Below, in pieces: positions 53,194-61,405 of a stretch of 64,000 nucleotides of DNA. Both the position numbers and the translations under genes were made by a program. The notes beneath the pieces were generated by a model. It ran no database searches. It was given only the letters and a program-made list of their open reading frames with translations, and was not told the DNA's origin. The stretch is from NCBI RefSeq assembly GCF_001612945.1, contig NZ_BDBK01000007.1, forward strand, positions 278,406 through 342,405. The letters are read 5' to 3'. Position 1 is the first letter of the stretch, and the number at the start of each line of letters is the position of its first letter. The DNA comes from Nocardia inohanensis NBRC 100128 (GTDB lineage Bacteria; Actinomycetota; Actinomycetes; Mycobacteriales; Mycobacteriaceae).

Positions 53194-53549
53194 CGCGCAC
53201 CCATCGCCCAGCACACGGACCCACATACCCGCGACGGCACGGGCCCGTCGCACCGGCATTCGCCGATGCGAGTCGAATCGCTGCCACTTACGGCCGCGAC
53301 CCGGTCGGCCGCCGCTTCCTGGGCGGTGTGATCCGGTTCTGAATTCGACTGCACACCAGCATCTTTCGCCGGATTAGCGCACTGTCCCGCGCCTGTCTGC
53401 GGCGAGAAGACACTCGACGATGAACCCTGAGTCGTCGATGTCGTATCGCGCGGGCCGTAGCTGGCCGTGCCAAGCTCGGTCGGCGAATCAACAAAGCTCC
53501 CGGACGAAACATGCTGCGCGTCGGTCTTTTTGGCGAGAGACACGGTCAT
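53190..53549 (-). CDS. unknown 119-residue ORF (orfA) between ssd and tadA
   Basis: ATG overlaps the ssd stop (ATGA, 53546-53549) with GAAGGTG 7 bp upstream; its stop overlaps tadA's ATG (ATGA, 53190-53193). Ser/Thr/Gly-rich middle (TTSTTQGSSSSVF) and a Cys-rich end (GECRCDGPVPSRVCGSVCW, four Cys). No TM or recognisable family. Of the extra ORFs this has the most protein-like composition. Confidence 0.6.
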   Translation of the reverse strand: MTVSLAKKTDAQHVSSGSFVDSPTELGTASYGPRDTTSTTQGSSSSVFSPQTGAGQCANPAKDAGVQSNSEPDHTAQEAAADRVAAVSGSDSTRIGECRCDGPVPSRVCGSVCWAMGAR

Positions 53550-55060
53550 CGGAACACCTTCGAGTTTGTGGGATTCGACGCAATCGGGTCGGCGTGCGCG
53601 GGCACGCAGGTGGTCGTCGGCGTTCGCCGGCGCGGGGCCGACCGCGTTCCCGAGGAGGTGCGCGGGAGTTCGGTCGCGAGTGGGAGTGCTTGGAGGACGG
53701 CCGCCGCTGCGGTTCGAAGGGGGCCGCGGCGGTTGACGGTGAGACCGGCGCGTTCGAGACGTTCGGGGAGGCCGGGCTGAGGTGGTACCGCGGCGAGCAG
53801 GGGCAGGTCGAGAGTGGTCGCGATATCGGCGCCGCGGAGGCCGCCGGGGGCGGGGCCGCGGACTACCAGGCGCACGTTGGGGTTTCGGGCGATGAGGTGG
53901 GCACGGACGGACTCAGCGGCGGCGACCGCGCGGAGCCGGGCGGGGGTGATGAGGACCACCAGGTCGGCGGCTTCCAGGAGGTGTTCGGTGTGCGCGCCGC
54001 GTTCGGCGGACAGGTCGCAGACCACGAGATCGCCCGCGGAGCGACCCGCTTCCACCACCGCCGCCATACCGACCGGGGAGAGAGCCGCCGCGCCTTCTCG
54101 GGTGACCGGATCGGCAGAAGCGGCCATCAGCTCCACGGCGGACCACGGGGCGGCGGAAGCCGATCCTGTTGTCGCGCCGACCGCAGCGACGGCCGATTTC
54201 CCGATAGTCCCGCTAGCGGTGATCGGAGTTCCCGCCACTGCTTCGCCGGTTGTCGCCGATGAGTGAACTGCCGCTGCATGTTCCGCGTCCGACGCACCGA
54301 ATTCTGTTGCTGCCATGCCGAATACCGGATGTCTCTCGATGAGCATGTTTGCGGTGCGAGGTACGAATTTCGCGCCGTTGACGGCCGTTTCATCGTCGAA
54401 ATCGGTTGGTGCCGAACCTGTTCCGCAGGACAGCACGGAGACTCCGGAGATGGCAGGGAGAGCTTGATGGAGGGCCGCGGCGGAGATCCGTCCGTTCTCG
54501 ATCACCAGGTCGGGCCAGCGGAGGCCGGGAGTCTGCTCTATGCCGAGGAGCAGGTCGAGTCCGCCGCCGTACGGGGCGGCGTCCACGAGGAGGGTGCGGT
54601 CCCGGAAGTGCGTAGCGGCGGTCAGGGCTACGGCGGCGGCGAGGGTGGAGGCGCCCGCACCGCCGCAGGCACCGGCTATGGCGACGACGGCGCCGGTGGT
54701 GCGGGAATGGGCGTTATGGGTGGCGAAAGCGGTGATCAGGGTGTCGGATTCGGCGGGCAGCTGGAGGACCTGTTCGGCGCCTACCCGGGTGGCGGTCTGC
54801 CAGTCGAGCAAACTCGGTTCGTCGGCGGTTACCAGGAGGATTCCGGGGCGGCGGGGGTGTCCGGCTGCCGCGCAGTTACGTGCGGACAGGGTGTCGAGGA
54901 TGATCACCGGCGCGGCGAGGAAGGGGTGCCGGGCGGGCAGGGTGGCGTGTTCGTCGATGGTCCGACCGGCGGCGGCCGCGATCCGGCGGACCTCTTCGCA
55001 CAACGGGCTTGCCGACACCAGCACGAGAGCCGGGGTGGGTGCGGCGGTGTGATTGTCCAT
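53546..55060 (-). CDS. ssd: septum-site-determining/CpaE-like ATPase (Ssd)
   Basis: 504 residues. N-terminal receiver-like domain (ALVLVSASPLCEEVRRIAAA) then a MinD/ParA-type ATPase with deviant Walker A AIAGACGGAGASTLAAAVAL, DAAPYGGGLDLLLG, and a later DLVVCDLS / DLVVLITPARLRAVAA. The mycobacterial protein at this position is about 350 residues (memory). Here ~110 Ala/Thr/Ser-rich residues are inserted between the LSCGTG strand and DLVVCDL, and the C-terminus is extended. Probably positions the Tad apparatus. First gene of the operon; divergent from the HAD gene. Confidence 0.87.
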   Translation of the reverse strand: MDNHTAAPTPALVLVSASPLCEEVRRIAAAAGRTIDEHATLPARHPFLAAPVIILDTLSARNCAAAGHPRRPGILLVTADEPSLLDWQTATRVGAEQVLQLPAESDTLITAFATHNAHSRTTGAVVAIAGACGGAGASTLAAAVALTAATHFRDRTLLVDAAPYGGGLDLLLGIEQTPGLRWPDLVIENGRISAAALHQALPAISGVSVLSCGTGSAPTDFDDETAVNGAKFVPRTANMLIERHPVFGMAATEFGASDAEHAAAVHSSATTGEAVAGTPITASGTIGKSAVAAVGATTGSASAAPWSAVELMAASADPVTREGAAALSPVGMAAVVEAGRSAGDLVVCDLSAERGAHTEHLLEAADLVVLITPARLRAVAAAESVRAHLIARNPNVRLVVRGPAPGGLRGADIATTLDLPLLAAVPPQPGLPERLERAGLTVNRRGPLRTAAAAVLQALPLATELPRTSSGTRSAPRRRTPTTTCVPAHADPIASNPTNSKVFR

Positions 55061-55184
55061 GCAGGTCAGCGTCGCGCCGAAAGCGAAGCGGAAACAGGGG
55101 GCGCTCGGCGAGTGTGGATAACACGCGAGTTGTGGACAACTAGAAATTCGGCGACGGGAACAACCGAACTGTCCGGAAATAGAG

Positions 55185-55251
55185 GACGGCCCCAGCCGGG
55201 GGGGGAGGAGGCTGGGGCCGTCGGGTTCAGCCCCGGGGGGTCGGGCTGAAC
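55185..55251. other. two tandem hairpins in the ssd/HAD divergent spacer
   Basis: Hairpin 1: GACGGCCCCAGCC / GGCTGGGGCCGTC (13 bp, 12-base G-rich loop, 55185-55222). Hairpin 2: GTTCAGCCC / GGGCTGAAC (9 bp, 55225-55251). They lie between two divergent genes (starts 55060 and 55423), where terminators are not expected. The rest of the 362-bp spacer shows nothing else. Confidence 0.6.
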
Positions 55252-55422
55252 GCGCCTGGACCATGTCCAGGTAACAGCGATACTACACCCATGACCCGCC
55301 AGGTTTGCAAGTCCGTCCGGCGAGTCTTTTTCCCGCCGACACCCTTCGGCTTCCCCCTGGCTAACCCGGTCGAATGCCACCGAAGCACGCGTCTGTCACC
55401 CGCAAAACATATTCTGGACGGC

Positions 55423-56223
55423 GTGACAGCCGAGCGCGGACGAGTCGCCGCCTTCTTCGATCTCGACAAAACGGTGATCGCCAGGTCGAGTGCCTTCGTG
55501 TTCAGCAAGCCATTCCTGGACCAGGGCCTGCTCAGCAGGCGTGCGGTGCTGGAGAGCAGCTACGCGCACTTCCTGTTCCTGCTCTCCGGCGCGGACCACG
55601 ACCAGATGGAGCGCATGCGCGAGCACCTCACCAAGATGTGCGCGGGCTGGGACGTGGCGCAGGTGCGCTCGATCGTCGCCGAGACGCTGCACGACATCGT
55701 CGATCCGCTCATCTACGCCGAGGCGGCGGATCTCATTGCCGACCACCGGATTCGGGGCCACGACGTGATCATCGTGTCGGCCTCCGGCGAGGAAATGGTC
55801 GCGCCGATCGCGGCCGCGCTGGGCGCCGACCACTTCGCCGCCACCCGCATGGTGATCGAAAACAACAGGTACGCGGGCGAAGTCGAGTTCTACTGTTACG
55901 GCGAGGGCAAGGTCGAAGCGATGAAAAGGCTTTCGGCGCAATATGGTTACGACCTTGCGCGCTGTTATGCCTACAGCGATTCCGTGACCGATCTGCCGAT
56001 GCTGAACGCGGTCGGGCATGCCACCGCGGTGAATCCGGACCGCGGGCTGCGGCGCGAGGCGCAGGCGCGCGGGTGGCCGGTGCTCACCTTCTCCAATCCG
56101 GTATCGCTGTGGGCGCGACTGCCCGCGCCGACCACCACGACGGTCGCGGCGAGCGTGGCGGTGGGGTTGGGTGCGGTCGCGGCGGGGGCACTCAGCTATC
56201 GATTGATTCGCCGGCGGCGTTAA
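55423..56223 (+). CDS. HAD-IB family phosphatase
   Basis: 266 residues. DxDxT nucleophile motif AAFFDLDKTVIARSS, second motif VIIVSASGEEM, and the late CYAYSDSVTDLPML, the SerB-like HAD-IB pattern. The C-terminal ~35 residues form a TM segment (VAASVAVGLGAVAAGALSY) followed by RRRR, suggesting membrane attachment. Could be a lipid-linked or 1-acylglycerol/phosphoserine-type phosphatase; not resolved. GTG at 55423 gives family length; the frame is open 44 codons upstream. Rv3661 position in mycobacteria. Confidence 0.88.
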   Translation: MTAERGRVAAFFDLDKTVIARSSAFVFSKPFLDQGLLSRRAVLESSYAHFLFLLSGADHDQMERMREHLTKMCAGWDVAQVRSIVAETLHDIVDPLIYAEAADLIADHRIRGHDVIIVSASGEEMVAPIAAALGADHFAATRMVIENNRYAGEVEFYCYGEGKVEAMKRLSAQYGYDLARCYAYSDSVTDLPMLNAVGHATAVNPDRGLRREAQARGWPVLTFSNPVSLWARLPAPTTTTVAASVAVGLGAVAAGALSYRLIRRRR

Positions 56224-56297
56224 TGCGCCAGTGCGCGAAACGCCATACCCGGAAGTGCGGGACACGCCGAGTATTTGAATGTTTCCCCAGCTCTTGA

Positions 56298-56313
56298 TGT
56301 GATGGCCGTCACG
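56298..56313 (+). promoter_or_regulatory. putative CRP-type binding site
   Basis: TGTGATGGCCGTCACG matches TGTGA-N6-TCACA in nine of ten defined positions. It sits just upstream of the terminator-bounded, probably transcribed region 56330-56632. Confidence 0.5.
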
Positions 56314-56329
56314 GGGTAACAATGGATGC

Positions 56330-56632
56330 ACGGAAGGACGGAAGGCCAAGACCGGACCGGAAGAGAAGGTCCGACCTCCCATCCCACCCTTCCCAGCACG
56401 GACACCAGGCACCCACGCGGAGCACGCCGCGACAAGGGCACGAGTGTTGTGGGCCTGCGTTATCCGGGATTTCGAGGGCGAGGGCCTCGCACGATGCGGG
56501 GATGAACCAGCGGATTCCGGAGAGCTCGCCGAGGCCATTACACAACCCGAAGAGCACGCTTGGTAACCAGGTGGTCCGTGCTAGCGGGCGGTGAGGTCGC
56601 AATTCGCGACAACGCCGCCCGCTTTGATATTT
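56330..56632 (+). ncRNA. probable Ms1-type (MTS2823-like) small RNA
   Basis: No ORF is supported here, yet ~300 bp end in a strong terminator and begin near a CRP-like palindrome. In mycobacteria the space between the Rv3661-type HAD gene and the Rv3662c-type gene encodes the abundant ~300-nt RNA Ms1/MTS2823, which binds core RNA polymerase (established knowledge). Gene order and length match. The 5' end is a guess. Base-paired arms such as GGAAGGCCAAGACCGG and the purine-rich GGAAGAGAAGG stretch suggest structure, but folding was not computed. Confidence 0.65.
56584..56632 (+). terminator. Rho-independent terminator of the putative Ms1-like RNA
   Basis: GCGGGCGG / CCGCCCGC (8 bp) encloses a second stem GTCGC-AATTC-GCGAC, then TTTGATATTT on the plus strand. 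It is 360 bp past the HAD stop, so it is unlikely to serve only that gene. Confidence 0.8.
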
Positions 56633-56651
56633 GCCAACTCTCGGCGCTCTT

Positions 56652-56745
56652 AGGGGCTTCGCCCCCGAACCCCCTCGCGATCCTCAGGGGCTTCGCCCCC
56701 GAACCCCCTCGCGATCCTCAGGGGCTTCGCCCCCGAACCCCCGAT
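56652..56745. repeat. 34-bp tandem repeat, three copies
   Basis: Unit AGGGGCTTCGCCCCCGAACC then CCCTCGCGATCCTC starts at 56652, 56686 and 56720; the third copy diverges after 24 bases. Each holds a GGGGC-TTCG-GCCCC hairpin. One further copy of the core is at 28968-29000. Confidence 0.9.
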
Positions 56746-56764
56746 GACTCGGGAGAGCTCGCGC

Positions 56765-56960
56765 CCGCACCCCCGCTGCTTCGGTGGGCTCGCGCCCGCA
56801 CACGCTGCTTCGGGTGAGCCCGCACCCGAACCCGCTCCTTCGGGTGAGCCCGCGCCCGCACCCACTCCTTCGGGTGAGCCCGCGCCCGCACCCACTCCTT
56901 CGGGTGAGCTCGCGACCGCCCCCTCCTTCGGGTGAGCCCGCGCCCGCACCTCGCCCGAAC
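56765..56960. repeat. ~30-bp degenerate tandem repeat, about six copies
   Basis: Unit CCCGCGCCCGCACCCACTCC then TTCGGGTGAG; two adjacent perfect copies (about 56840-56900) flanked by variants with 1-6 changes and small length differences. Different from, but directly adjoining, the 34-bp array. No ORF of protein-like composition crosses it. Confidence 0.85.
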
Positions 56961-57029
56961 TCGTCGGAAGTCGGCCGGCACTTCTCTTGAACCTTGCTGG
57001 GGCGTAAGGGATCTTGACTGCGGCGCGGG

Positions 57030-57776
57030 TTAGTTGACGGCGGAGTCGGCGATGGAGCGGGCTTCTCGGGCGCCGTCTTCGAGGGCTCCGCAGGTGAAGA
57101 GGACCCAGCCGCCTACGCCTTCGGGGGTGCCCATGCCGAAGGAGGCGGCGGCGTCGAGGTAGGGCTGGTGGCGGCGGAGGTAGAAGACTTCGGGGACGCC
57201 GAGGCTGTGCGGGTCGAGGCCGGTGGAGACGGCTACCAGGCGGGCGGCGGCGCGGGCGACTATGCCGTCGGCGGTGCCGAAAGGCTTGAGGGACAGCAGT
57301 TCTCCGTGCACGACGGCGGCGATCACCGGGGCGGGGGCCTTGGTGGTGGTGATGGTTTGGGTCAGCAGGTCCAGGCGTTCGGCTACGCCGGGGACATTGC
57401 GGGGGCGGCCCAGTTGCTGCTGGTCTTCGACCAGGTCGGCGGCGGCCAGCAGGTGGAGGCGGGCGAGCGCTTGGAGGGGGGCGCGTTGCCAGACGCCGAC
57501 CAGGTTGGTTAGGGCTTCGCCGTCGAGGGCTTGGCCTACGCGCAGGGCGCCCGCCAGGATCGGGTCTTCGACATTGCCGTCGGCGGGGAGGTCGATACTG
57601 CCGCCTTCGATGGCCGCCGAGGAGCGCGCCGCGCGGACCGCCGCCTCGGCCGCGGTGGTGGGCCAGCCGCGCCGGTTCGCCCGGTGGCGATGCACTTCGG
57701 CGAGGGCGTCGCGGGCCTTGTCGGCGGCTTCGCGGACGCCGGGCAGGTCTACCAAGGGCTGGAGCGGATCGGTCAC
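57030..57776 (-). CDS. Fic-fold-like protein with degenerate active site (Rv3662c-like)
   Basis: 248 residues. Residues ~50-58, RSSAAIEGG, match the Fic inhibitory-helix motif (S/T)xxxE(G/N). The later HGELLSLKPFGTADGIVARA aligns with the Fic core HPFxxGNGRxxR, but catalytic His is Lys, Gly-Asn is Ala-Asp and the first Arg is absent; only KPF, G and AR remain. It is therefore probably not an AMPylase. Some annotations call this family oxidoreductase; I see no cofactor motif. It is located just before dppD in the same orientation. Confidence 0.72.
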   Translation of the reverse strand: MTDPLQPLVDLPGVREAADKARDALAEVHRHRANRRGWPTTAAEAAVRAARSSAAIEGGSIDLPADGNVEDPILAGALRVGQALDGEALTNLVGVWQRAPLQALARLHLLAAADLVEDQQQLGRPRNVPGVAERLDLLTQTITTTKAPAPVIAAVVHGELLSLKPFGTADGIVARAAARLVAVSTGLDPHSLGVPEVFYLRRHQPYLDAAASFGMGTPEGVGGWVLFTCGALEDGAREARSIADSAVN

Positions 57777-57825
57777 GAAATACGAGACTAGCGGTCCTGC
57801 CTCCCAGCCACTTTTGTGCCCGGGC

Positions 57826-59499
57826 TCAGCTCACCAGGAGGTCGCGGCCGGGGATGGCGTCCAACAGGCGCCGGGTGTACTCCGATTGCGGGTTGTCGAA
57901 GACCTCGGTGGTGGTCGCGGCTTCGACCACCCGGCCCTGTTGCATGACCACCACATTGTCGGCGATCTGACGGACCACGGCCAGGTCGTGGGTGATGAAG
58001 AGGTAGGAGAGGCCCAGTTCGGCTTGGAGTTCGTTGAGGAGCTGGAGAATCTGGGCTTGGACGAGAACGTCCAGGGCGGAGACGGCTTCGTCGCAGACGA
58101 CCAGATCGGGTTCCAGCGCGAGGGCGCGGGCGATCGCCACGCGCTGGCGCTGTCCGCCGGAGAGTTCGCCGGGATAGCGATCGGCGACGGAGGCGGGCAG
58201 GGCGACCAGTTCGAGGAGTTCGCGAACCCGCGCGTCCCGTTCCGGCCGGGTGCCGATGCCGTGCGTGCGCAGCGGTTCCACGATGGTGCGATGGATTGAG
58301 TAGGAGGGGTCCAGCGACCCGTACGGGTTCTGGAAGATGGGCTGTACCCGGCGGCGGAAGGCCAGGGAGGCGCGTTTGGCGGCGTCCGCCACCTCGCGGC
58401 CGTCGAAGGTGACGCTGCCGGAGGTCGGGGGCACCAGGCCGAGCACCATTTGCGCGACGGTGGTTTTGCCGGAACCGGATTCACCCACGATGGCGGTGGT
58501 GGTGCCGCGGCGCAGCCGGAAGGAAACCTGGTCGGCGGCAACGAGTTCGGTGTACTTCCAGGGGACCGAGCCGCGGATGCGGTAGCGCTTGGTGAGCGAG
58601 TCTACGACGAGGATGTCGTCGGGCACCGCGCCCTCGGTTTCGGCGGTCGCGACGTCCTCGGCGAGTTCACGGATCTTGGCGCGCGTGCGCACCACCGAGA
58701 GTCGCTGCGAGGCGATCGACGGAGCGGAATCGACCAGGCGGCGGGTGTACTCGTGCTGCGGGTCGCGCAGGATCGCCAGTGCCGGACCGGATTCCACGAC
58801 ACGGCCGCGATACATGACCACCAGGTGCTCGGCGCGTTCGGCGGCCAATCCGAGATCGTGGGTGATGAGCAGAACCGCGGTGCCGAGCTCCCGGGTGAGC
58901 CCGTCGATGTGGTCGAGAATCTGCCGCTGCACGGTGACGTCGAGCGCGGAGGTCGGTTCGTCGGCGATCAAAAGCTTCGGCCGCGCGGACAATCCGATGG
59001 CGATCAGCGCGCGCTGCCGCATCCCGCCGGAATATTCGTGCGGGTACTGGTTGACCCGCCGTTCCGCATCCGGGATGCCGGCTTCGGCCAGCAGTTCCAC
59101 CGCTCGCTGCCGCGCTGCCCGGCCGCGCGCTATCCCATTGGCGGCCAAGGTTTCCGAGATCTGGAAGCCGACCTTCCAGACCGGGTCGAGATTGGACATC
59201 GGATCCTGCGGCACGAACCCGATCCCGTTGCCGCGCACCGCCACCAGTTCCGCGGCCGAGGCGGCCGCGAGATCCTTGCCGTCGAAGCGGATCTGCCCGG
59301 ACTCCACTCGCCCGGTCCCGGGCAGCAATCCGATGACGGCATGCGCGGTGGTGGATTTCCCGGAGCCCGACTCCCCCACGATGGCCACCGTCTGCCCCGG
59401 ATACACCGTCAGGTCGACGCCCCGCACCGCCTCGATCCGCCGCTCGCCGGAGCCGAAACACACACGCAGATCCCGGATTTCGAGCAAGGGCGCAGTCAT
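57826..59499 (-). CDS. dppD: peptide ABC transporter ATP-binding protein (fused DppD-DppF)
   Basis: 557 residues with two complete ABC domains. First: Walker A GESGSGKST, signature EYSGGMRQR, Walker B LLIADEPTSALD. Second (after ~residue 290): GESGSGKTT, LSGGQRQRVAIARAL, and CDEAVSALD, where the usual Pro-Thr is Val-... (EAVSALD). Each domain ends with the oligopeptide-transporter C-terminal extension (EYTRRLVDSAPS; EYTRRLLDAIPG). Drives DppBC. ATG overlaps the dppC stop (ATGA). Confidence 0.94.
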   Translation of the reverse strand: MTAPLLEIRDLRVCFGSGERRIEAVRGVDLTVYPGQTVAIVGESGSGKSTTAHAVIGLLPGTGRVESGQIRFDGKDLAAASAAELVAVRGNGIGFVPQDPMSNLDPVWKVGFQISETLAANGIARGRAARQRAVELLAEAGIPDAERRVNQYPHEYSGGMRQRALIAIGLSARPKLLIADEPTSALDVTVQRQILDHIDGLTRELGTAVLLITHDLGLAAERAEHLVVMYRGRVVESGPALAILRDPQHEYTRRLVDSAPSIASQRLSVVRTRAKIRELAEDVATAETEGAVPDDILVVDSLTKRYRIRGSVPWKYTELVAADQVSFRLRRGTTTAIVGESGSGKTTVAQMVLGLVPPTSGSVTFDGREVADAAKRASLAFRRRVQPIFQNPYGSLDPSYSIHRTIVEPLRTHGIGTRPERDARVRELLELVALPASVADRYPGELSGGQRQRVAIARALALEPDLVVCDEAVSALDVLVQAQILQLLNELQAELGLSYLFITHDLAVVRQIADNVVVMQQGRVVEAATTTEVFDNPQSEYTRRLLDAIPGRDLLVS

Positions 59500-60476
59500 C
59501 GCCGCTCCTTCGGGTCGAGGGCGTCGCGCAGCGAATCGCCGAGCATGATGAAGCCGAGCACGGTCAACGCCAGCGCGGTCGCCGGATAGAACAGGATGAG
59601 CGATCCGGCACGCAGCTGCCGTTGCCCGGCGGCGATATCCGCGCCCCAGGACACCTCGGTGGGCGGCAGGCCGACGCCGAGGAACGACAGGGTGGCCTCG
59701 GTGACGATGAACACGCCCAGCCAGATGGTGGTCACCACGATCACCGGGCCGAGCGCGTTCGGGATGACATGCCGGAGCAGGATGCGAAACCTGCTGACGC
59801 CCAGCGCTTGTGCGGCGAGCACGTAGTCGCTGCCCTTGACCGAGAGCACCGAGCCGCGGGCGATGCGCGCCACCTGTGGCCAGGTGAAGGACGCCAGGAT
59901 GGCGATCACCACCCAGATGGTGCGATGCCCGGCCAGCTGCATGAGCACGATGGCGGCGAGCATGAGCGGGATCGCGAAGACGATCTCGGCGATACGCGAG
60001 ATCACCGAATCCAGTACTCCGCCATAGAATCCCGCCAGCGCGCCGAGTGTCCCGCCGATCGCCAGGAACAGCAGCGTCGCCCCGATCCCGGTGAGGACCG
60101 AGGCCCGCGCCCCGTAAATGGTGCGCGCGTAGATATCGCACCCTTGCAGGTCGTAGCCGAACCAGTGGTCTCGGCCGGGCCCGACCAGGCTGTAATCGAC
60201 CACGCAGTGCCGCGGATCCTGTCCGGTGAACAGGCCCGGGAACGCCGCGACCAGCACGACCAGCAGAATGAGGGCCGCCGCCACCAGGAACAGCGGTTTG
60301 CGCCGCAGCTGCCGCCACGCCGACCCCCAGAACCCGGCGGGCGCGCCGTGCACCTCGACCTTGTCGGTGGCGACCACCTCGACCTCGTCGGGCGGCGCCA
60401 CCCAGCGTTCTTGCCCGGGCCGCGGACCGCCCTGTGGCGCATCCTTTTCCAGCATCGGTGGCTCCCGTTCAGGCAT
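59496..60476 (-). CDS. dppC: peptide ABC transporter permease DppC
   Basis: 326 residues. About six TM helices after a ~55-residue cytosolic, acidic N-terminus. The N-terminal OppC-type motif GRDHWFGYDLQGCDIYARTI and the EAA loop (AAQALGVSRFRILLRHVIPN) are clear. Overlaps dppB by 8 bp and dppD by 4 bp. Confidence 0.94.
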   Translation of the reverse strand: MPEREPPMLEKDAPQGGPRPGQERWVAPPDEVEVVATDKVEVHGAPAGFWGSAWRQLRRKPLFLVAAALILLVVLVAAFPGLFTGQDPRHCVVDYSLVGPGRDHWFGYDLQGCDIYARTIYGARASVLTGIGATLLFLAIGGTLGALAGFYGGVLDSVISRIAEIVFAIPLMLAAIVLMQLAGHRTIWVVIAILASFTWPQVARIARGSVLSVKGSDYVLAAQALGVSRFRILLRHVIPNALGPVIVVTTIWLGVFIVTEATLSFLGVGLPPTEVSWGADIAAGQRQLRAGSLILFYPATALALTVLGFIMLGDSLRDALDPKERR

Positions 60477-61395
60477 AGCGGATCCGTGGGTCGAGCACGG
60501 CGTACAGCAGGTCCACGATCAGGTTGGAGATGAGGAAGACCACGATCAGCGCGGTCACGAAGGACACCACGGTCGGCGCCTCGCCGCGCACCACGGCTTG
60601 ATAGAGCGTGCCGCCCACGCCCGGGATATTGAAAATGCCCTCGGTGACGATGGCCCCGCCCATGAGCGCGCCCAGATCCGCGCCGACGAAGGTGACGACC
60701 GGGATCAGCGAGTTCCGCAGAATGTGCACGACCACCACTCGCCGCCGCGGGAGCCCCTTGGCGGTCGCGGTGCGCACGTAGTCGGCATCCTTGTTCTCCG
60801 CCACCGAGTTCCGGGTCAGCCGCAGCACGTAGGCGAAGGAGAGCGAGGCGAGCACCAGCGCGGGCATGATGAGCCGCGGGATGCTCACATCGGAGCCGAC
60901 GGTGACCGGCGCGATATGCCATTTCACGCCGAACAGGAATTGCGCGAGGAAGCCGATGACGAAGATCGGCATGGCGATCACGATCAGGCTGGCGACCAGC
61001 ATGGTGGAGTCGAACCAGCCGCCCTTGCGCAGGCCCGCGATGACGCCGAACACGATGCCGAACACCGCCTCGAAGAAGACCGCGAGCAGCGCCAGCCGGA
61101 TGGTGATCGGAAACGCGTGCGCCAGTACGTCTTTCACCGGCCGACCGGAGTAGGACGTGCCGAGGTCGAAGGTGAAGATGCCCTTCAGATAGTGCAGATA
61201 CTGTTGCCAGAACGGCTGATCCAGCCCGTACTGCGCTTTGAGCTGCGCCTCCAGCGCCGGCGTCAGTGTGCGCTGCCCGGCCAGCGCCGTCACCGAGCCG
61301 CCGGTCACCTTCCAGATCAGGAAGTAGATGAGCAGCGTCGCACCGAAGAACACCGGGATCATTTGCAGCAATCGCCGCACTATGTACCAAGTCAT
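60469..61395 (-). CDS. dppB: peptide ABC transporter permease DppB
   Basis: 308 residues. Begins MTWYIVRRLLQMIPVFFGAT, the standard BPD-transporter N-terminus, then LKAQYGLDQPFWQQYLHYLK and the EAA loop TATAKGLPRRRVVVVHILRN. Six TM segments. Ten bp after dppA. Confidence 0.95.
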   Translation of the reverse strand: MTWYIVRRLLQMIPVFFGATLLIYFLIWKVTGGSVTALAGQRTLTPALEAQLKAQYGLDQPFWQQYLHYLKGIFTFDLGTSYSGRPVKDVLAHAFPITIRLALLAVFFEAVFGIVFGVIAGLRKGGWFDSTMLVASLIVIAMPIFVIGFLAQFLFGVKWHIAPVTVGSDVSIPRLIMPALVLASLSFAYVLRLTRNSVAENKDADYVRTATAKGLPRRRVVVVHILRNSLIPVVTFVGADLGALMGGAIVTEGIFNIPGVGGTLYQAVVRGEAPTVVSFVTALIVVFLISNLIVDLLYAVLDPRIRYA

Positions 61396-61405
61396 GCGCG
61401 CCAGC

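Noticed and set aside
53420..54262. Plus-strand frame opposite ssd
   Set aside because: Gly/Arg-rich shadow; the minus strand encodes a clear MinD-like ATPase.
56652..56960. CRISPR array
   Set aside because: The units are contiguous with no unique spacers, the two arrays differ in sequence, and no cas genes are present.
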